The position numbers and the translations under genes are program-made. 64,000 bases of DNA from Opitutales bacterium (GTDB taxonomy: Bacteria > Verrucomicrobiota > Verrucomicrobiia > Opitutales > UBA953): positions 1-64,000 of the forward strand of contig JAGBIL010000020.1 in the NCBI GenBank assembly GCA_017935025.1, written 5' to 3'. The first letter of the stretch is position 1; each line of letters opens with the position of its first letter. The notes under the pieces are model-generated. The model had not been told where the DNA came from and searched no databases. It saw only the letters and a program-made list of their open reading frames with translations. Shown here piece after piece: positions 8,340 to 17,328 of this stretch.

Positions 8340-9983
8340 ATGAATCCGCCTTCTTTCAACGTCGCCCGATTTTTGCGCGAATCCGCCGAACGCGTGCCCG
8401 ACCACTGCGCCGTGCGCTACCCCCGGGGGCGCAATCCTGACGGGTCAATTCGTTACACGGAACTGACTTTCTCGGAACTTGACCGCGTTACGGCGGGAAC
8501 GGCGGATTACTTCAAATCGCTCGGTATCGGGGCGGGAACGCGCACGCTTCTCATGGCTCGCCCCGGCTTGGACTTGATCCTATGCGCATTTGCGCTGTTT
8601 CGCATCGCCGCCGTTCCCGTAGCCATTGACCCCGGAATGGGGCTAAAAAGTTTTCTGCGTTGCGTGCAAAACACGGCACCGCAAGCGATAGTCGGCATTC
8701 CGCTCGCGCATTGGGTTCGCCGCATTTTTTTCAAAAAATTTTCATCCGTAAAAATCTCCGCAACCGTCGGAACGCGCGCATTTTCCGAGGAAATCGAAAA
8801 GCGTTCCCGTAGCGAAAACTGCGACCGAGAAATCGTTCCCGCCCCGGTGGACCGGCTCGCCGCAATTCTCTTCACAAGCGGCTCGACGGGCGCGCCCAAG
8901 GGCGTTTGCTACACACACGGAATGTTTGACGCGCAACGCGAAATCGTCCGCGATTTCTACGGCATCCGTCCCGGAGAAATCGACCTCCCGCTCCTCCCGA
9001 TTTTTGCCCTTTTCAATCCCGCGCTCGGCATGACGACGGTTACGCCGGAAATGAATCCGTCCAAACCCGCCTCGCTTGATCCGGAAAAAATCGTCCGCGC
9101 CATCCGGCAAAACAGTGTCACCAATTCTTTCGGGTCCCCGATTCTTTGGAGAAAAATTGCGGAGTATTGCGATGCTCGAGGCGAAACGCTTCCGACAATC
9201 CGCCGCATTCTCTGCGCGGGAACGACCGTTCCGCCATCACTCATGAAACTTCTGAAAAAAGTTTTACCGAACGCAGAAATTCACTCGCCGTACGGTGCAA
9301 CGGAAAACCTGCCCGTTTCCGACACTTCGGCAAGCGACGTCCTCTCCGCCACGGGAACACTCACAGAACACGGTCGCGGGACCTGCACGGGAACGATTCT
9401 CCCGCAAAATCGGGTGCGGATAATTCCCGTTTGCGACGAAATTGTCGAAACCTTTGACAATGTTCCCGTGCTTCCCTCCGGAACGCCCGGCGAAATTTGC
9501 GTCTGCGGTCCCACGACAACGCACGAATACTTCAACAATGTTCCCGCGACGCGCGCCGCCAAGATTTTCGACCGCACCGACGGCTCCGTCTGGCACCGCA
9601 TGGGCGATGTCGGCTACATCGACGCAGAGGGAAAACTTTGGTTCCTCGGACGCAAAGCCGAACGTGTGGAAACCGCCACGGGAACGCTTTTCACCGAAAG
9701 TTGCGAGCCGATTTTCAACACCCACCCGGACGTTTTCCGGTCAGCGCTCATCGGACTCGGAAAACGCGGAAGCGAAACGCCCGCCATCGTTGTCGAACTC
9801 CGGGCAGGAACGCCGAAAAAACGCCACGCCGCGATTCTGAAAGAACTGCAAGAGCTCGCCGAATCCTCCGAAACGGCACGCGCCGTAAAACGCTTTTTTA
9901 TCTTCCCGAAAAAATTTCCGGTAGATGTTCGCCACAACGCAAAAATCCACCGCCTCACGCTAAAAAAACACTACGAAAAGTAA
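8340..9983 (+). CDS. oleC: OleC-like AMP-dependent synthetase (beta-lactone synthetase family)
   Basis: 547-residue member of the ANL (acyl-adenylating) superfamily. The P-loop-like A3 motif ILFTSGSTGAPKGV, the A5 region (HSPYGATE) and the A7/A8 region (MGDVGYIDAEGKLWFLGRKAERVETATG) are intact. The N-terminus (FNVARFLRESAERVPDHCAVRYPRG) and the GR-K-x-x-R-V region with its long tail fit the OleC group, which converts beta-hydroxy acids to beta-lactones in head-to-head hydrocarbon synthesis, rather than acyl-CoA ligases. No oleA, oleB or oleD lies in the window, so the pathway context is missing and another acid could be the substrate. The ATG at 8340 is used; an upstream in-frame extension would run through the terminator. 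GGGAACG copies are frequent in it. Confidence 0.6.
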   Translation: MNPPSFNVARFLRESAERVPDHCAVRYPRGRNPDGSIRYTELTFSELDRVTAGTADYFKSLGIGAGTRTLLMARPGLDLILCAFALFRIAAVPVAIDPGMGLKSFLRCVQNTAPQAIVGIPLAHWVRRIFFKKFSSVKISATVGTRAFSEEIEKRSRSENCDREIVPAPVDRLAAILFTSGSTGAPKGVCYTHGMFDAQREIVRDFYGIRPGEIDLPLLPIFALFNPALGMTTVTPEMNPSKPASLDPEKIVRAIRQNSVTNSFGSPILWRKIAEYCDARGETLPTIRRILCAGTTVPPSLMKLLKKVLPNAEIHSPYGATENLPVSDTSASDVLSATGTLTEHGRGTCTGTILPQNRVRIIPVCDEIVETFDNVPVLPSGTPGEICVCGPTTTHEYFNNVPATRAAKIFDRTDGSVWHRMGDVGYIDAEGKLWFLGRKAERVETATGTLFTESCEPIFNTHPDVFRSALIGLGKRGSETPAIVVELRAGTPKKRHAAILKELQELAESSETARAVKRFFIFPKKFPVDVRHNAKIHRLTLKKHYEK

Positions 9984-9990
9984 AAAAAAA

Positions 9991-10016
9991 CAGGGAGACG
10001 CATAGGATTCTCCCTG
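9991..10016. terminator. Bidirectional terminator
   Basis: CAGGGAGA (9991-9998) and TCTCCCTG (10009-10016) are flanked by an A run on the left and a T run on the right, so the hairpin can end transcription from both the oleC-like gene (plus) and the DUF3472 gene (minus), which converge here. Confidence 0.85.
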
Positions 10017-10038
10017 TTTTTTTTTATCATTCTTCAAA

Positions 10039-11358
10039 TCAGGTTTCATGCCCGGGAAGATCGTCTTCAGCAAGCACATCAAGCGCTGCGAAATCAATCT
10101 CCGGCGGAATTTTCATCGCGTCACGCGAAAACGACGTATAGCACGGAGTTGTCGTGTCGAAGAACCCGCAATTCATCAGCACGAAAAACTTTTTATCTTT
10201 GGAAACGCCTCCGGCGTAATCAAGGCGCACACCCGAACGCCCGGTCGAATCGCAGGTGAATTTCGCATCGGACATCTCGTGCCAAACCCCGGAGCTGTCG
10301 CGCACCCACTGATTAGCGTAGCCCACAGAACGCCTGAGCCAGCCCTTTTCCGGATTAAAATTTTCGAGAAACGAATTGGGCCCCCTCACCCAAGTTTGTG
10401 TCTTCGGACGACGGAATTTTGCGATAACCCTCCACCGCCCCTCTTCCGGCGCAAAAAAGAATCCGGTGTACTCGCTTGTGCCGTCATCGCACGGCCGCAC
10501 ACGCGTAAGAAATTTGTACAGGGTTCCCGCCGTCCACGGATAAACAAGATAACTTTGCCCGCCGGTCCCCTCGTTCCCGAATACTCCGACCTTCACGCCG
10601 TCGCCTTTCTTCTTCAAAATCACGCGATCTTCCTCAGGCACGTCCTCAGGAGAGTCGGACTTAAACGGACTCCACACGGAAAACAGCACGCGTCGCTCCT
10701 TTTCGGAATTCACCTGCGCCCCGAAATAACCGTCGCCGAACCCGCACGCCATAAAGAATGAGCCGATTGCATCCATACCTTCAGGTACGAGCATTTCGTT
10801 GTAAAAGTACTCCGCCTCAATGCCTGCCGGCATTTTGTAGTTAAAATGCACTGACGGTCCGCGACGTCCCCAATACGGAGAAAAGTCGTGCACGAAATTC
10901 ATGCCGCTTTCGTCTATCCCTTCGAGAATCACTTCAGAAATCCGCCCGTATCCGCGTTCTTTTGTAGCAACCCCGCGAATATCCACTCTCTGATAACCGG
11001 ATTTCTCAAAATCCACCGTTCCCACGGGAACGACGGTAAAATCCTTGCTCACCACCGGCACGGTAAATTTCTTTGCCCCGATCGAGACTTCGTATACGAC
11101 ATCTCCTCGTGCTTTCAATGAAAGTTTCACGTTTTTGTGCGGTTGCTGTATAGAAAAATACACGCTAACGACCGCATCGGGACTTTTCCAGCCCCTGACT
11201 CCGTCGGCTGAAATTCTTGCCCCGCCGAAGCCCGCCGTCACGTAGGCGTTCCCGTCTATTCCAACCGATACGGGACCTGCGCAGCTAATCGTCGCCGCAC
11301 CCGAACACAAACCGAACACCGCTGCTAACCATGTCATTCGGAAAAATTTAACGTTCAT
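10039..11358 (-). CDS. Exported DUF5077-DUF3472 protein
   Basis: 439 residues. The start at 11358 gives a signal peptide (MNVKFFRMTWLAAVFGLCSGAA); the frame extends to 11490 but the extra part is not leader-like. Residues about 30-150 resemble DUF5077 (a jelly-roll carbohydrate-associated module) and about 170-420 resemble DUF3472 (HFNYKMPAG, SFFMACGFGDGYFGAQVN, SGVRLDYAGG). The same pair is common in glycan-degrading Bacteroidota and Verrucomicrobiota; its biochemical function is not established to my knowledge. Likely periplasmic or outer-surface. It forms a single-gene unit ended by the shared terminator at 9991-10016. Confidence 0.75.
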   Translation of the reverse strand: MNVKFFRMTWLAAVFGLCSGAATISCAGPVSVGIDGNAYVTAGFGGARISADGVRGWKSPDAVVSVYFSIQQPHKNVKLSLKARGDVVYEVSIGAKKFTVPVVSKDFTVVPVGTVDFEKSGYQRVDIRGVATKERGYGRISEVILEGIDESGMNFVHDFSPYWGRRGPSVHFNYKMPAGIEAEYFYNEMLVPEGMDAIGSFFMACGFGDGYFGAQVNSEKERRVLFSVWSPFKSDSPEDVPEEDRVILKKKGDGVKVGVFGNEGTGGQSYLVYPWTAGTLYKFLTRVRPCDDGTSEYTGFFFAPEEGRWRVIAKFRRPKTQTWVRGPNSFLENFNPEKGWLRRSVGYANQWVRDSSGVWHEMSDAKFTCDSTGRSGVRLDYAGGVSKDKKFFVLMNCGFFDTTTPCYTSFSRDAMKIPPEIDFAALDVLAEDDLPGHET

Positions 11359-11498
11359 AAAACTTCGTAAAAAAACTTTTTTTTGGGGGAATAGTGCGAA
11401 AAACAGAGGTTTTTCGCCGGGGGAAATTTTTCGCGAAAGAGTGTTCTTTCCCCCCAAAATCAGCAAGCAAATAATCGGTAATTCGGACAAAAAAAATA

Positions 11499-11528
11499 GC
11501 GCGAACCGTCAGGAAAACGGATTCGCGC
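11499..11528 (-). terminator. Terminator of the porin gene
   Basis: GCGCGAACCGT (11499-11509) and ACGGATTCGCGC (11517-11528) pair with one bulge. On the minus strand a run of T follows. It stands 24 nt after the porin stop. Confidence 0.75.
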
Positions 11529-11552
11529 CATCCTTGTTCGGGAGCCTTTATA

Positions 11553-12734
11553 TCAGAACGCAATCTGAAGCATGGAGCGGAAAGCGCCGGAATCATCCGC
11601 GTGCGTGCCTTTGCCGAAATAGTGCCCGTATTCGTATCCGACCGCGAGTTTGACGTATTTATTAAAGTAATAATTCACGCCGAGAAAATACGTCGTCGCA
11701 TTGTTATGACCGCCCGTCGCGGGAACGCGATTTTGCGTATTCGCACCGACGATTCCGGAATCCGTGTTCAGGTATGTGAAACGCACCGCCGGCTCCAAAC
11801 CGCACTCAAAGCGATACGCCGCCGTGAGGTTCACGCCGTAGAGCGAGTGGACTTTCGAATCACTGTCGCCGTTGATGTAGAAAAGATCCGCAAGCGCCGT
11901 AAACCCGCCGCAGGTGTATTGGATGTACGGCTCGATCCCGTAAACAATACCCGCATTGGAGAGCGCCGTTTTCGTCGTCGTTCCCGTGTACGTCCCCTGC
12001 CCGGGAAGCGTTCCGTCGTCGCCGAAATTCACCGTTCCGTTCAAGCCGAAGTAAAGTTTGGAATCGTCGGCAAGATTCAAGGTGTAGCCGATATTTCCCG
12101 TTACCGCCAAATCATTCGACTTCGCATCGTAATCCCTTGCCACGGCATTCGTCAGCGAGGCTCCGTAGTCAAAATTTTTCCCGAGCTTCCCTTCCCAGAA
12201 AACGCCGATGTGATAACCGGATAGTCCGCGAACATAAGAGTTTCCGGTAACAAAATTGGAATTCAGCGAGCGCTCGATGCACAAAAACTTCGATGACGGC
12301 GAATATTCTTCGTGCATAAAGTGCGTTTTCTTGTGCCCGACAATCAGTTTTCCCGCATCAAAATTCCGCGAAATAATCGCCGTATCAATGTAATCGGAAT
12401 AGCTGTCGCCGCCGCCGGAACCGCTGTCGACTTCATAGACGATTTTCGCACTCCAATCGTCGCCGACATCGGCGGAAATCCCGACATTGGAGCGACGAAT
12501 CGAAAAACCGTTTTGATCGGACGCGTCTCCGCTCGCCGATGCCGCGACAAATTGCGTTTGAACAAGTCCGGAAATTTTGATTTTCACATCTTCGGGCACC
12601 GGAATTTCCGGCAACTCAATAACGATTTTCTTCCCTCCGGATTCCGTTGTCGCCGCAGGCGCACTTTCTTGCGCCCATGCAAAAAACGGGGTAAGCGCGA
12701 GCGTTAGAACTGAAAAAATATTTTTTTGAGGCAT
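11553..12734 (-). CDS. Outer-membrane porin (phosphate-selective OprO/OprP type)
   Basis: 393 residues. A signal peptide (MPQKNIFSVLTLALTPFFAWA) is followed by a short acidic/proline linker and then repeated amphipathic beta-strands with periodic aromatic residues (IKISGLVQTQFVAA; YNFNKYVKLAVGYEYGHYF-like strands). The C-terminus ends in Phe (MLQIAF), the recognition signature of the BAM outer-membrane insertion machinery. The N-terminal strand with GLVQTQF and the FSIRRSNVGIS segment fit the OprO/OprP porin family. It probably forms a trimeric 16-stranded channel. Selectivity cannot be told from sequence. Terminator downstream; monocistronic. Confidence 0.8.
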   Translation of the reverse strand: MPQKNIFSVLTLALTPFFAWAQESAPAATTESGGKKIVIELPEIPVPEDVKIKISGLVQTQFVAASASGDASDQNGFSIRRSNVGISADVGDDWSAKIVYEVDSGSGGGDSYSDYIDTAIISRNFDAGKLIVGHKKTHFMHEEYSPSSKFLCIERSLNSNFVTGNSYVRGLSGYHIGVFWEGKLGKNFDYGASLTNAVARDYDAKSNDLAVTGNIGYTLNLADDSKLYFGLNGTVNFGDDGTLPGQGTYTGTTTKTALSNAGIVYGIEPYIQYTCGGFTALADLFYINGDSDSKVHSLYGVNLTAAYRFECGLEPAVRFTYLNTDSGIVGANTQNRVPATGGHNNATTYFLGVNYYFNKYVKLAVGYEYGHYFGKGTHADDSGAFRSMLQIAF

Positions 12735-12797
12735 GGCAAAATTAGTGGTGAGATTTTGAAAATTAGAAGATTTTTTGAAGAAAATAAAAACAGAGGC

Positions 12798-13178
12798 TCA
12801 ACTTTCCGGATTCGTGCCGTAGCGGGCATCGCGGGCGGCATCTTCCGCCGCAATTTCGTCGAGGCGGTTCAACAGAGAAACGCCCTCCTCCGCGCCGCGA
12901 TCCTCAATAAAACGATACGCGGGCGTGTACTTGAGAATCACGCGCTTGGCGACGTCCATGCGAAGCGTTTTCGTTACGCGTTCGAGCAAACGCCGTGCCG
13001 CCGCCTTGTCCTCGTTCCCGCCGAGTACGGCGTAATAAATACGCGCATCGCGCAAATCCGGGGAAATATCCACGGCGGTAATCGTAATACGCACGCTCTC
13101 GCTGCGCCAACGGTTGTGGAGCTGGTCGCTGATTTCGTGCCGGAGCAATTCGTTGATGCGGGTCGTGCGCTGGGACAT
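12798..13178 (-). CDS. rbfA: Ribosome-binding factor A
   Basis: 126 residues with the start at 13178 (MSQRTTRINELLRHEIS), the usual RbfA N-terminus; a longer frame to 13325 overlaps parB and is rejected. The KH-like core (VRITITAVDISPDLRDARIYYAVLG; LRMDVAKRVILKYTPAYRFIED) is complete, with a short acidic tail. RbfA binds the 30S subunit and helps 16S rRNA 5'-end maturation, notably in the cold. It lies 46 nt after parB on the same strand. Confidence 0.93.
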   Translation of the reverse strand: MSQRTTRINELLRHEISDQLHNRWRSESVRITITAVDISPDLRDARIYYAVLGGNEDKAAARRLLERVTKTLRMDVAKRVILKYTPAYRFIEDRGAEEGVSLLNRLDEIAAEDAARDARYGTNPES

Positions 13179-13224
13179 TTTTTTTGCGGAGAGTTGAAAG
13201 CGGTTGACGGGAACGGTAAACGCG

Positions 13225-14316
13225 TCAGGAATTTTTAACGCCGAAACATTCGAGCAAACGTGCGAGCTCGTCGTTCCCGCGATATTCGATGAGAATTTTT
13301 CCGGACTTTTTTCCGTGTTTGACAAGCACTTTCGTATGGAAGAACGAGCAGAGCGTTTTTTCGATACGGAAAATTTCGTCGGAAATCTGGCGGATCACGG
13401 GTTCTGTGCTCGCCGCCGTTCCCGTAAATTTTCCTTCCTTCACGCGCTTCGCCAAATCTTCCGCGACTCGCACGCTACACTGCGTTTCGACAAATCGGCG
13501 GGCGAGCAAAAGCTGTTGCGCCTTATCTTCCACACCGAGCAAAACTTTCGCGTGTCCGACGGAGAGCATTCCCGTCGCGATAAAACCTTGAATTTCCGTA
13601 TCCAGCGAAAGCAAACGCAAAATATTTGCGATGGACGAACGGGCTTTGCCGACACGTTCCGAAACGGCTTCCTGTGTGAGATTAAAATCGCGCATCAGGC
13701 TTCCGAGCCCGATGGCTTCTTCAATCGGATTCAAATCCGCACGCTGCAAATTTTCAATCAGCGTCATCGCAGCACTCGAAGCATCACTCGCCTTAACGAC
13801 GCGCGCGGGAATCATTTTCAGCTTCAAGATCTGGAACGCGCGCCAACGGCGTTCACCCGCAATCAGTTCAAATTTCCCTTCGGAAAGTTCGCGTACGACA
13901 ATCGGCTGGAGCAAGCCTTCCGCCTGAATCGAATCCGCGAGTTCACGCAAGGCGACTTCGTCAAACGTACGGCGCGACTGGTGCGGAGCGGGAACGATCG
14001 CCGTCACGGAAATTTCGCGAAACGGTAACGGACTCGGCGCGGGAGCGGGCACGGAAGTTGTATTGGGCGTGCTCGGCTTTTCCTCGGTCGCGGGAACGCT
14101 CTTCACCGGAGCCGCCTTTGCCGCCGGCTTTGTCGGAGATTTTATCGGTACGGCAGTTACCTTCTTCGGGGCGGGCTCGCTCGCTTTCTTTGCCGGCGCG
14201 GGAACGGGTTTTCCTTTGCGGTTAAACGACGCCGTTTTCGCCTGCGCCACCATGGAATTGGAAATCAGCGAACCGAGTCCGCGACCCAAGCCGCTGTTTT
14301 TTTTCTGCTGTGCCAT
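13225..14316 (-). CDS. parB: Chromosome-partitioning protein ParB
   Basis: 363 residues. The start Met-Ala-Gln at 14316 is chosen over an in-frame TTG at 14322. The N-terminus KKNSGLGRGLGSLI is the ParA-interacting motif typical of chromosomal ParB. A long Pro/Ala/Lys linker (about 25-100) follows, then the CTP-binding ParB/Srx domain (PHQSRRTFD, ELIAGERRWRAF), the helix-turn-helix (LTQEAVSERVGKARSSIANILRLL) and the C-terminal dimerisation part. No parA gene and no obvious parS palindrome were seen here. The gene holds several GGGAACG motifs. It likely shares a transcript with rbfA. Confidence 0.95.
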   Translation of the reverse strand: MAQQKKNSGLGRGLGSLISNSMVAQAKTASFNRKGKPVPAPAKKASEPAPKKVTAVPIKSPTKPAAKAAPVKSVPATEEKPSTPNTTSVPAPAPSPLPFREISVTAIVPAPHQSRRTFDEVALRELADSIQAEGLLQPIVVRELSEGKFELIAGERRWRAFQILKLKMIPARVVKASDASSAAMTLIENLQRADLNPIEEAIGLGSLMRDFNLTQEAVSERVGKARSSIANILRLLSLDTEIQGFIATGMLSVGHAKVLLGVEDKAQQLLLARRFVETQCSVRVAEDLAKRVKEGKFTGTAASTEPVIRQISDEIFRIEKTLCSFFHTKVLVKHGKKSGKILIEYRGNDELARLLECFGVKNS

Positions 14317-14338
14317 AATCAAAAATCAGAGAGAAATT

Positions 14339-14935
14339 TTAGTCTTTTTGCGGAACGAAAATTTTTTGTCCCGGGAAGATTTTATTCGGGTTCAAATCCG
14401 GATTTGTATACAAAATCCAATTCAGCTTTGACCGATTTTTGGAAACAATCTTTCCGAGCGTGTCGCCCTGCTTCACCGTGTATTCAATTCCCGCAGAGGG
14501 CAAATCCTTGGGTTTTGCGACAGGCGCGGGAACGTCTTCGCCTCCCGCCGAAACCTGATTCACGTTTTGTGACAAATCGACGAGCGCGCGGTTCACTTCT
14601 TTGCCGAGCTTCTCGATTTTCGCATTGGTTTCCGCCGTGATTTCACGGCGCTGAACCGCGTCCGCTTCCTTCAATTCCGCACGCAACGACGCAATTTTGG
14701 ATGCCGTTTCGTCGCCCGGACTCACCTTCTTTTCCGCAAGTTGCAAAAGACGGGCGTTTTCCGCTCGGAGTTCTTCCAATTCCATACGCAACCGGGCGAC
14801 CTCACTTCGCAAAGCCGCGACATCTTCAAGCAATCCGGCAAGTTTCGCCTGGGAAATCTGTTGCGAAAAGGCGGGAACGGAAAAGGCGGCAAACACAATC
14901 GCCGCAAGCAAAAAGATCTTCGTTTTAAACATCAT
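14339..14935 (-). CDS. Exported coiled-coil LysM protein
   Basis: 198 residues (two adjacent ATG codons; either may start). A signal peptide (MFKTKIFLLAAIVFAAFSVPAFS) is followed by a coiled coil rich in Leu, Glu and Arg (about 30-130) and a C-terminal LysM domain (EYTVKQGDTLGKIVSKN ... PNKIFPGQKIFVP). LysM binds the N-acetylglucosamine backbone of peptidoglycan, so this is likely a periplasmic protein that holds or spaces the cell wall. It ends 22 nt before parB on the same strand and may be the first gene of a LysM-parB-rbfA unit. Confidence 0.85.
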   Translation of the reverse strand: MMFKTKIFLLAAIVFAAFSVPAFSQQISQAKLAGLLEDVAALRSEVARLRMELEELRAENARLLQLAEKKVSPGDETASKIASLRAELKEADAVQRREITAETNAKIEKLGKEVNRALVDLSQNVNQVSAGGEDVPAPVAKPKDLPSAGIEYTVKQGDTLGKIVSKNRSKLNWILYTNPDLNPNKIFPGQKIFVPQKD

Positions 14936-15061
14936 TTATAGCGCAACATTCTCCGAAAAACCCCGCTCCTTGTCAAAGGGAAGAATGTAAAAAAGAATTA
15001 GGAATTAGAAATGATGAATTAGGTAACGGGTGGACGGTAACAAGTAACAGGTTTTCACCGC

Positions 15062-15082
15062 GTTTTTGCCGAAAGCAAAAAC
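15062..15082. other. Short perfect hairpin downstream of dapB
   Basis: GTTTTTGC (15062-15069) and GCAAAAAC (15075-15082) enclose a 5-nt loop. It has no T run beyond its own arm, so a terminator role is uncertain. It lies in the 190-nt gap between the LysM gene and dapB, with no other recognised signal. Confidence 0.4.
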
Positions 15083-15123
15083 TTAACACGATGCTTAATG
15101 CCCGACGCTTGGTACTTATCTAA

Positions 15124-15852
15124 TCAACTCAATCCGAGAACGGCATCCATGCCGTAAACGGCAGGCGATTTGCCGAGCACCCACCCCGCCGCGTAGACCG
15201 CGCCGTTTGCGAAAATCGCACGCGACTCCGCCTTGTGCGTGAGCTCGACACGCTCGCCCTCGCCCGCAAAAATCACCGTGTGATCGCCGACCACGCTCCC
15301 GCCGCGCAACGCGTGCACGCCGATTTCGTCGCGGGAACGCTCGCCGACCAAGCCGAAACGCCCGTGGCGCTCCGCAGACTTATCCAAGCCGCGAGCCGCT
15401 TCAACTACGGCGAGCAACTTTTCCGCCGTTCCCGAAGGAGCGTCCTTTTTGTGGCGGTGATGCATTTCGACCACTTCAATTTCAAAAGACGGATCGAGCA
15501 ACTTCGCAGCCTTGCCGACAAGCCAATTCCGCACGTTCACGCCGACGGAATAATTTCCCGCCCAAACGACCGGGATTTTTTTCGCCGCCGCTTCGATGCG
15601 GGAACGCTCCTCCGCCGTGTGCCCGGTCGTGCCGATAACAAGCGGTGTTCCCGTTTCCGCGCAGGCTTCCGCAAGCGCCGGAGTAACTTCGTGAAACGAA
15701 AAATCAATCGCAACATCACACGCGGCAAGCGCTTCCGGTGTAAACGTTTCGCCGACATCGCATTTTGCGACAACTTCCGCGCCCGCCGTTTGCGCCGCAG
15801 CAAGAATCGCCTGCCCCATTCGTCCCTTGTAGCCGTTCAGTAAAATCTTCAT
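15124..15852 (-). CDS. dapB: 4-hydroxy-tetrahydrodipicolinate reductase
   Basis: 242 residues. It reduces 4-hydroxy-tetrahydrodipicolinate with NAD(P)H in the lysine/diaminopimelate pathway that also feeds peptidoglycan. The N-terminal nucleotide motif GYKGRMGQ, the hinge IGTTGHT, and the catalytic block EMHHRHKKDAPSGTA (His-His-x-His-Lys, and the DAPSGT substrate loop) are intact. The ATG at 15852 begins directly at the Rossmann strand. Slightly shorter than Escherichia coli DapB (273). No dapA is adjacent. Confidence 0.96.
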   Translation of the reverse strand: MKILLNGYKGRMGQAILAAAQTAGAEVVAKCDVGETFTPEALAACDVAIDFSFHEVTPALAEACAETGTPLVIGTTGHTAEERSRIEAAAKKIPVVWAGNYSVGVNVRNWLVGKAAKLLDPSFEIEVVEMHHRHKKDAPSGTAEKLLAVVEAARGLDKSAERHGRFGLVGERSRDEIGVHALRGGSVVGDHTVIFAGEGERVELTHKAESRAIFANGAVYAAGWVLGKSPAVYGMDAVLGLS

Positions 15853-15892
15853 ACCTCATTTCTAATCCCTAACGCCCCGAAAGGAAACAGAA

Positions 15893-16030
15893 ATTTGCCG
15901 CCGCCAAATTTCAATTAATGGCGAATAGCGAAGTCCAAATTCCGAATGAAGTGCGGGATGAAACTTATCCTTAACGCTTCGGGAACCATTCGATATTCGA
16001 AATTCGAAATTTCAATTTGCGGGAACGCTG
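15893..16030. repeat. Copy of an AT-rich dispersed intergenic repeat
   Basis: The gap between dapB and anSME holds AAATTTCAATTAATG on the left and GAAATTCGAAATTTCAATTT on the right. A stretch of 23 nt (15934-15956, beginning TCCAAATTCCGAATG) recurs exactly at 62964-62986 in the gap before ribB. Related elements with GAAATTTAGCG are at 44.5 and 61.1 kb. Function unknown. Confidence 0.65.
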
Positions 16031-16064
16031 ATGCCATTTTAGATTTTCGCCGTTCCCGCAATAC

Positions 16065-17309
16065 ATGAAACCCGAGAAAAAAAAATCCGCGCCGCGAGCG
16101 TTCAACGTTATGACCAAGCCGATCGGCGCGCTGTGCAACCTCAACTGCACCTATTGCTACTACCTTGAAAAACAGGGGCTTTACACGGGAACGAAAATGC
16201 CGCGCATGAGCGACGAAGTGCTCGAGCGTTTCATCCGCGATTACATCGGAGCGCAGGACGTTCCCGAAGTCCAATTCGTCTGGCAGGGCGGCGAACCCAC
16301 GCTTCTCGGAATCGATTTTTTCAAAAAGGTTCTCGAACTCGAAAAAAAATACGCCGCCGGGAAAAAAATCGAAAACGCATTTCAAACCAACGGCACACTC
16401 ATCAACGAAGATTGGGCCGCGTTTCTTGCCGACAACCGCTTCCTCGTAGGATTGAGCATCGACGGTCCGCGCGAACTGCACGACGCGCGCCGCCTTACGC
16501 GCGCGGGAACGCCGTCGTTCGACCTCGTTTTCGCCGGAATGCAACAACTCAAGCGCTTCGGAGTCGAGTTCAACACGCTCACCGTCGTCGGTGAGCATAA
16601 CGTACACCACGCGCTCGATGTTTACGAATTTTTGCGCGAAACGGGCTCCGGTTTTATTCAATTCATCCCGCTCGTCGAACGCCCTGCAACGGCGGAGGAC
16701 GCGCCGATGCGATTCGCCGGACCGCCGGACCTCGCCACGGGAACGCTCGGAGGCCCGCTTGTTACGCCGTGGTCTGTCAAACCGGGCGATTACGGCGATT
16801 TTCTCTGCAAAATCTACGACGTTTGGGTGCGTCGCGATGTCGGACAAACCTTTGTACAGCTCTTCGATGTCGCGCTCTGCGCGTGGGCGGGCGTTCCCGC
16901 GCCACTGTGTGTTTTCCGCGAAAAATGCGGAAGCGCCCTCGCCCTCGAACACAACGGCGACGTTTTTTCCTGCGACCACTTCGTTTACCCGAAATACCGT
17001 CTCGGCAACATTTTGACCGATTCGCTCGCGAAACTCGCCGACGCTCCCGCGCAGAAAAAATTCGGCGAACTCAAGTTTTCCGCGCTCCCGCGAGTCTGCC
17101 GAAAATGCGGCGTGCGCTTCGCCTGCCACGGCGAATGCCCGAAACACCGCTTCCTGCACGCGCCCGACGGCGAACCCGGACTCAACTATTTCTGCGCGGC
17201 GTATAAAAAATTTTTCTCCCACGTCGGCCCCACGATGAGCCGAATGAAAGCGCTCCTCGAGCAAAACCGCGCCCCTGCCGAAATTATGGCGGAGCTGAAA
17301 ACCGACTGA
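16065..17309 (+). CDS. Anaerobic sulfatase-maturating radical SAM enzyme (anSME)
   Basis: 414 residues. The radical-SAM signature CNLNCTYC (Cys24, Cys28, Cys31) is followed by YYLEKQGLY, the motif typical of anaerobic sulfatase maturases. WQGGEPTL and a C-terminal SPASM-type cysteine set (CxxxxxC ... CRKCGVRFACHGECPKHRF ... C) that binds two auxiliary clusters are present. The enzyme oxidises a Cys or Ser of type I sulfatases to C-alpha-formylglycine in the cytoplasm before export. No sulfatase is in this window, so its clients lie elsewhere; it fits a life on sulfated glycans such as mucin. The start at 16065 has little upstream alternative. Transcribed divergently from dapB. Confidence 0.88.
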   Translation: MKPEKKKSAPRAFNVMTKPIGALCNLNCTYCYYLEKQGLYTGTKMPRMSDEVLERFIRDYIGAQDVPEVQFVWQGGEPTLLGIDFFKKVLELEKKYAAGKKIENAFQTNGTLINEDWAAFLADNRFLVGLSIDGPRELHDARRLTRAGTPSFDLVFAGMQQLKRFGVEFNTLTVVGEHNVHHALDVYEFLRETGSGFIQFIPLVERPATAEDAPMRFAGPPDLATGTLGGPLVTPWSVKPGDYGDFLCKIYDVWVRRDVGQTFVQLFDVALCAWAGVPAPLCVFREKCGSALALEHNGDVFSCDHFVYPKYRLGNILTDSLAKLADAPAQKKFGELKFSALPRVCRKCGVRFACHGECPKHRFLHAPDGEPGLNYFCAAYKKFFSHVGPTMSRMKALLEQNRAPAEIMAELKTD

Positions 17310-17328
17310 TTCGCCCGTTTCGGAAAAA

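Noticed and set aside
11385-11455. T8-G5 and C6 runs upstream of the DUF3472 gene as phase-variation tracts
   Set aside because: Shorter than 7 G/C and outside a coding region with alternative frames; no consequence for a reading frame could be shown.
13225-14316. A parS site near parB
   Set aside because: No palindrome close to TGTTTCACGTGAAACA was seen on either strand around the gene.
15853-16064. A riboswitch before anSME or dapB
   Set aside because: The structure present is the dispersed AT-rich repeat shared with the ribB gap; no lysine or SAM aptamer core recognised.
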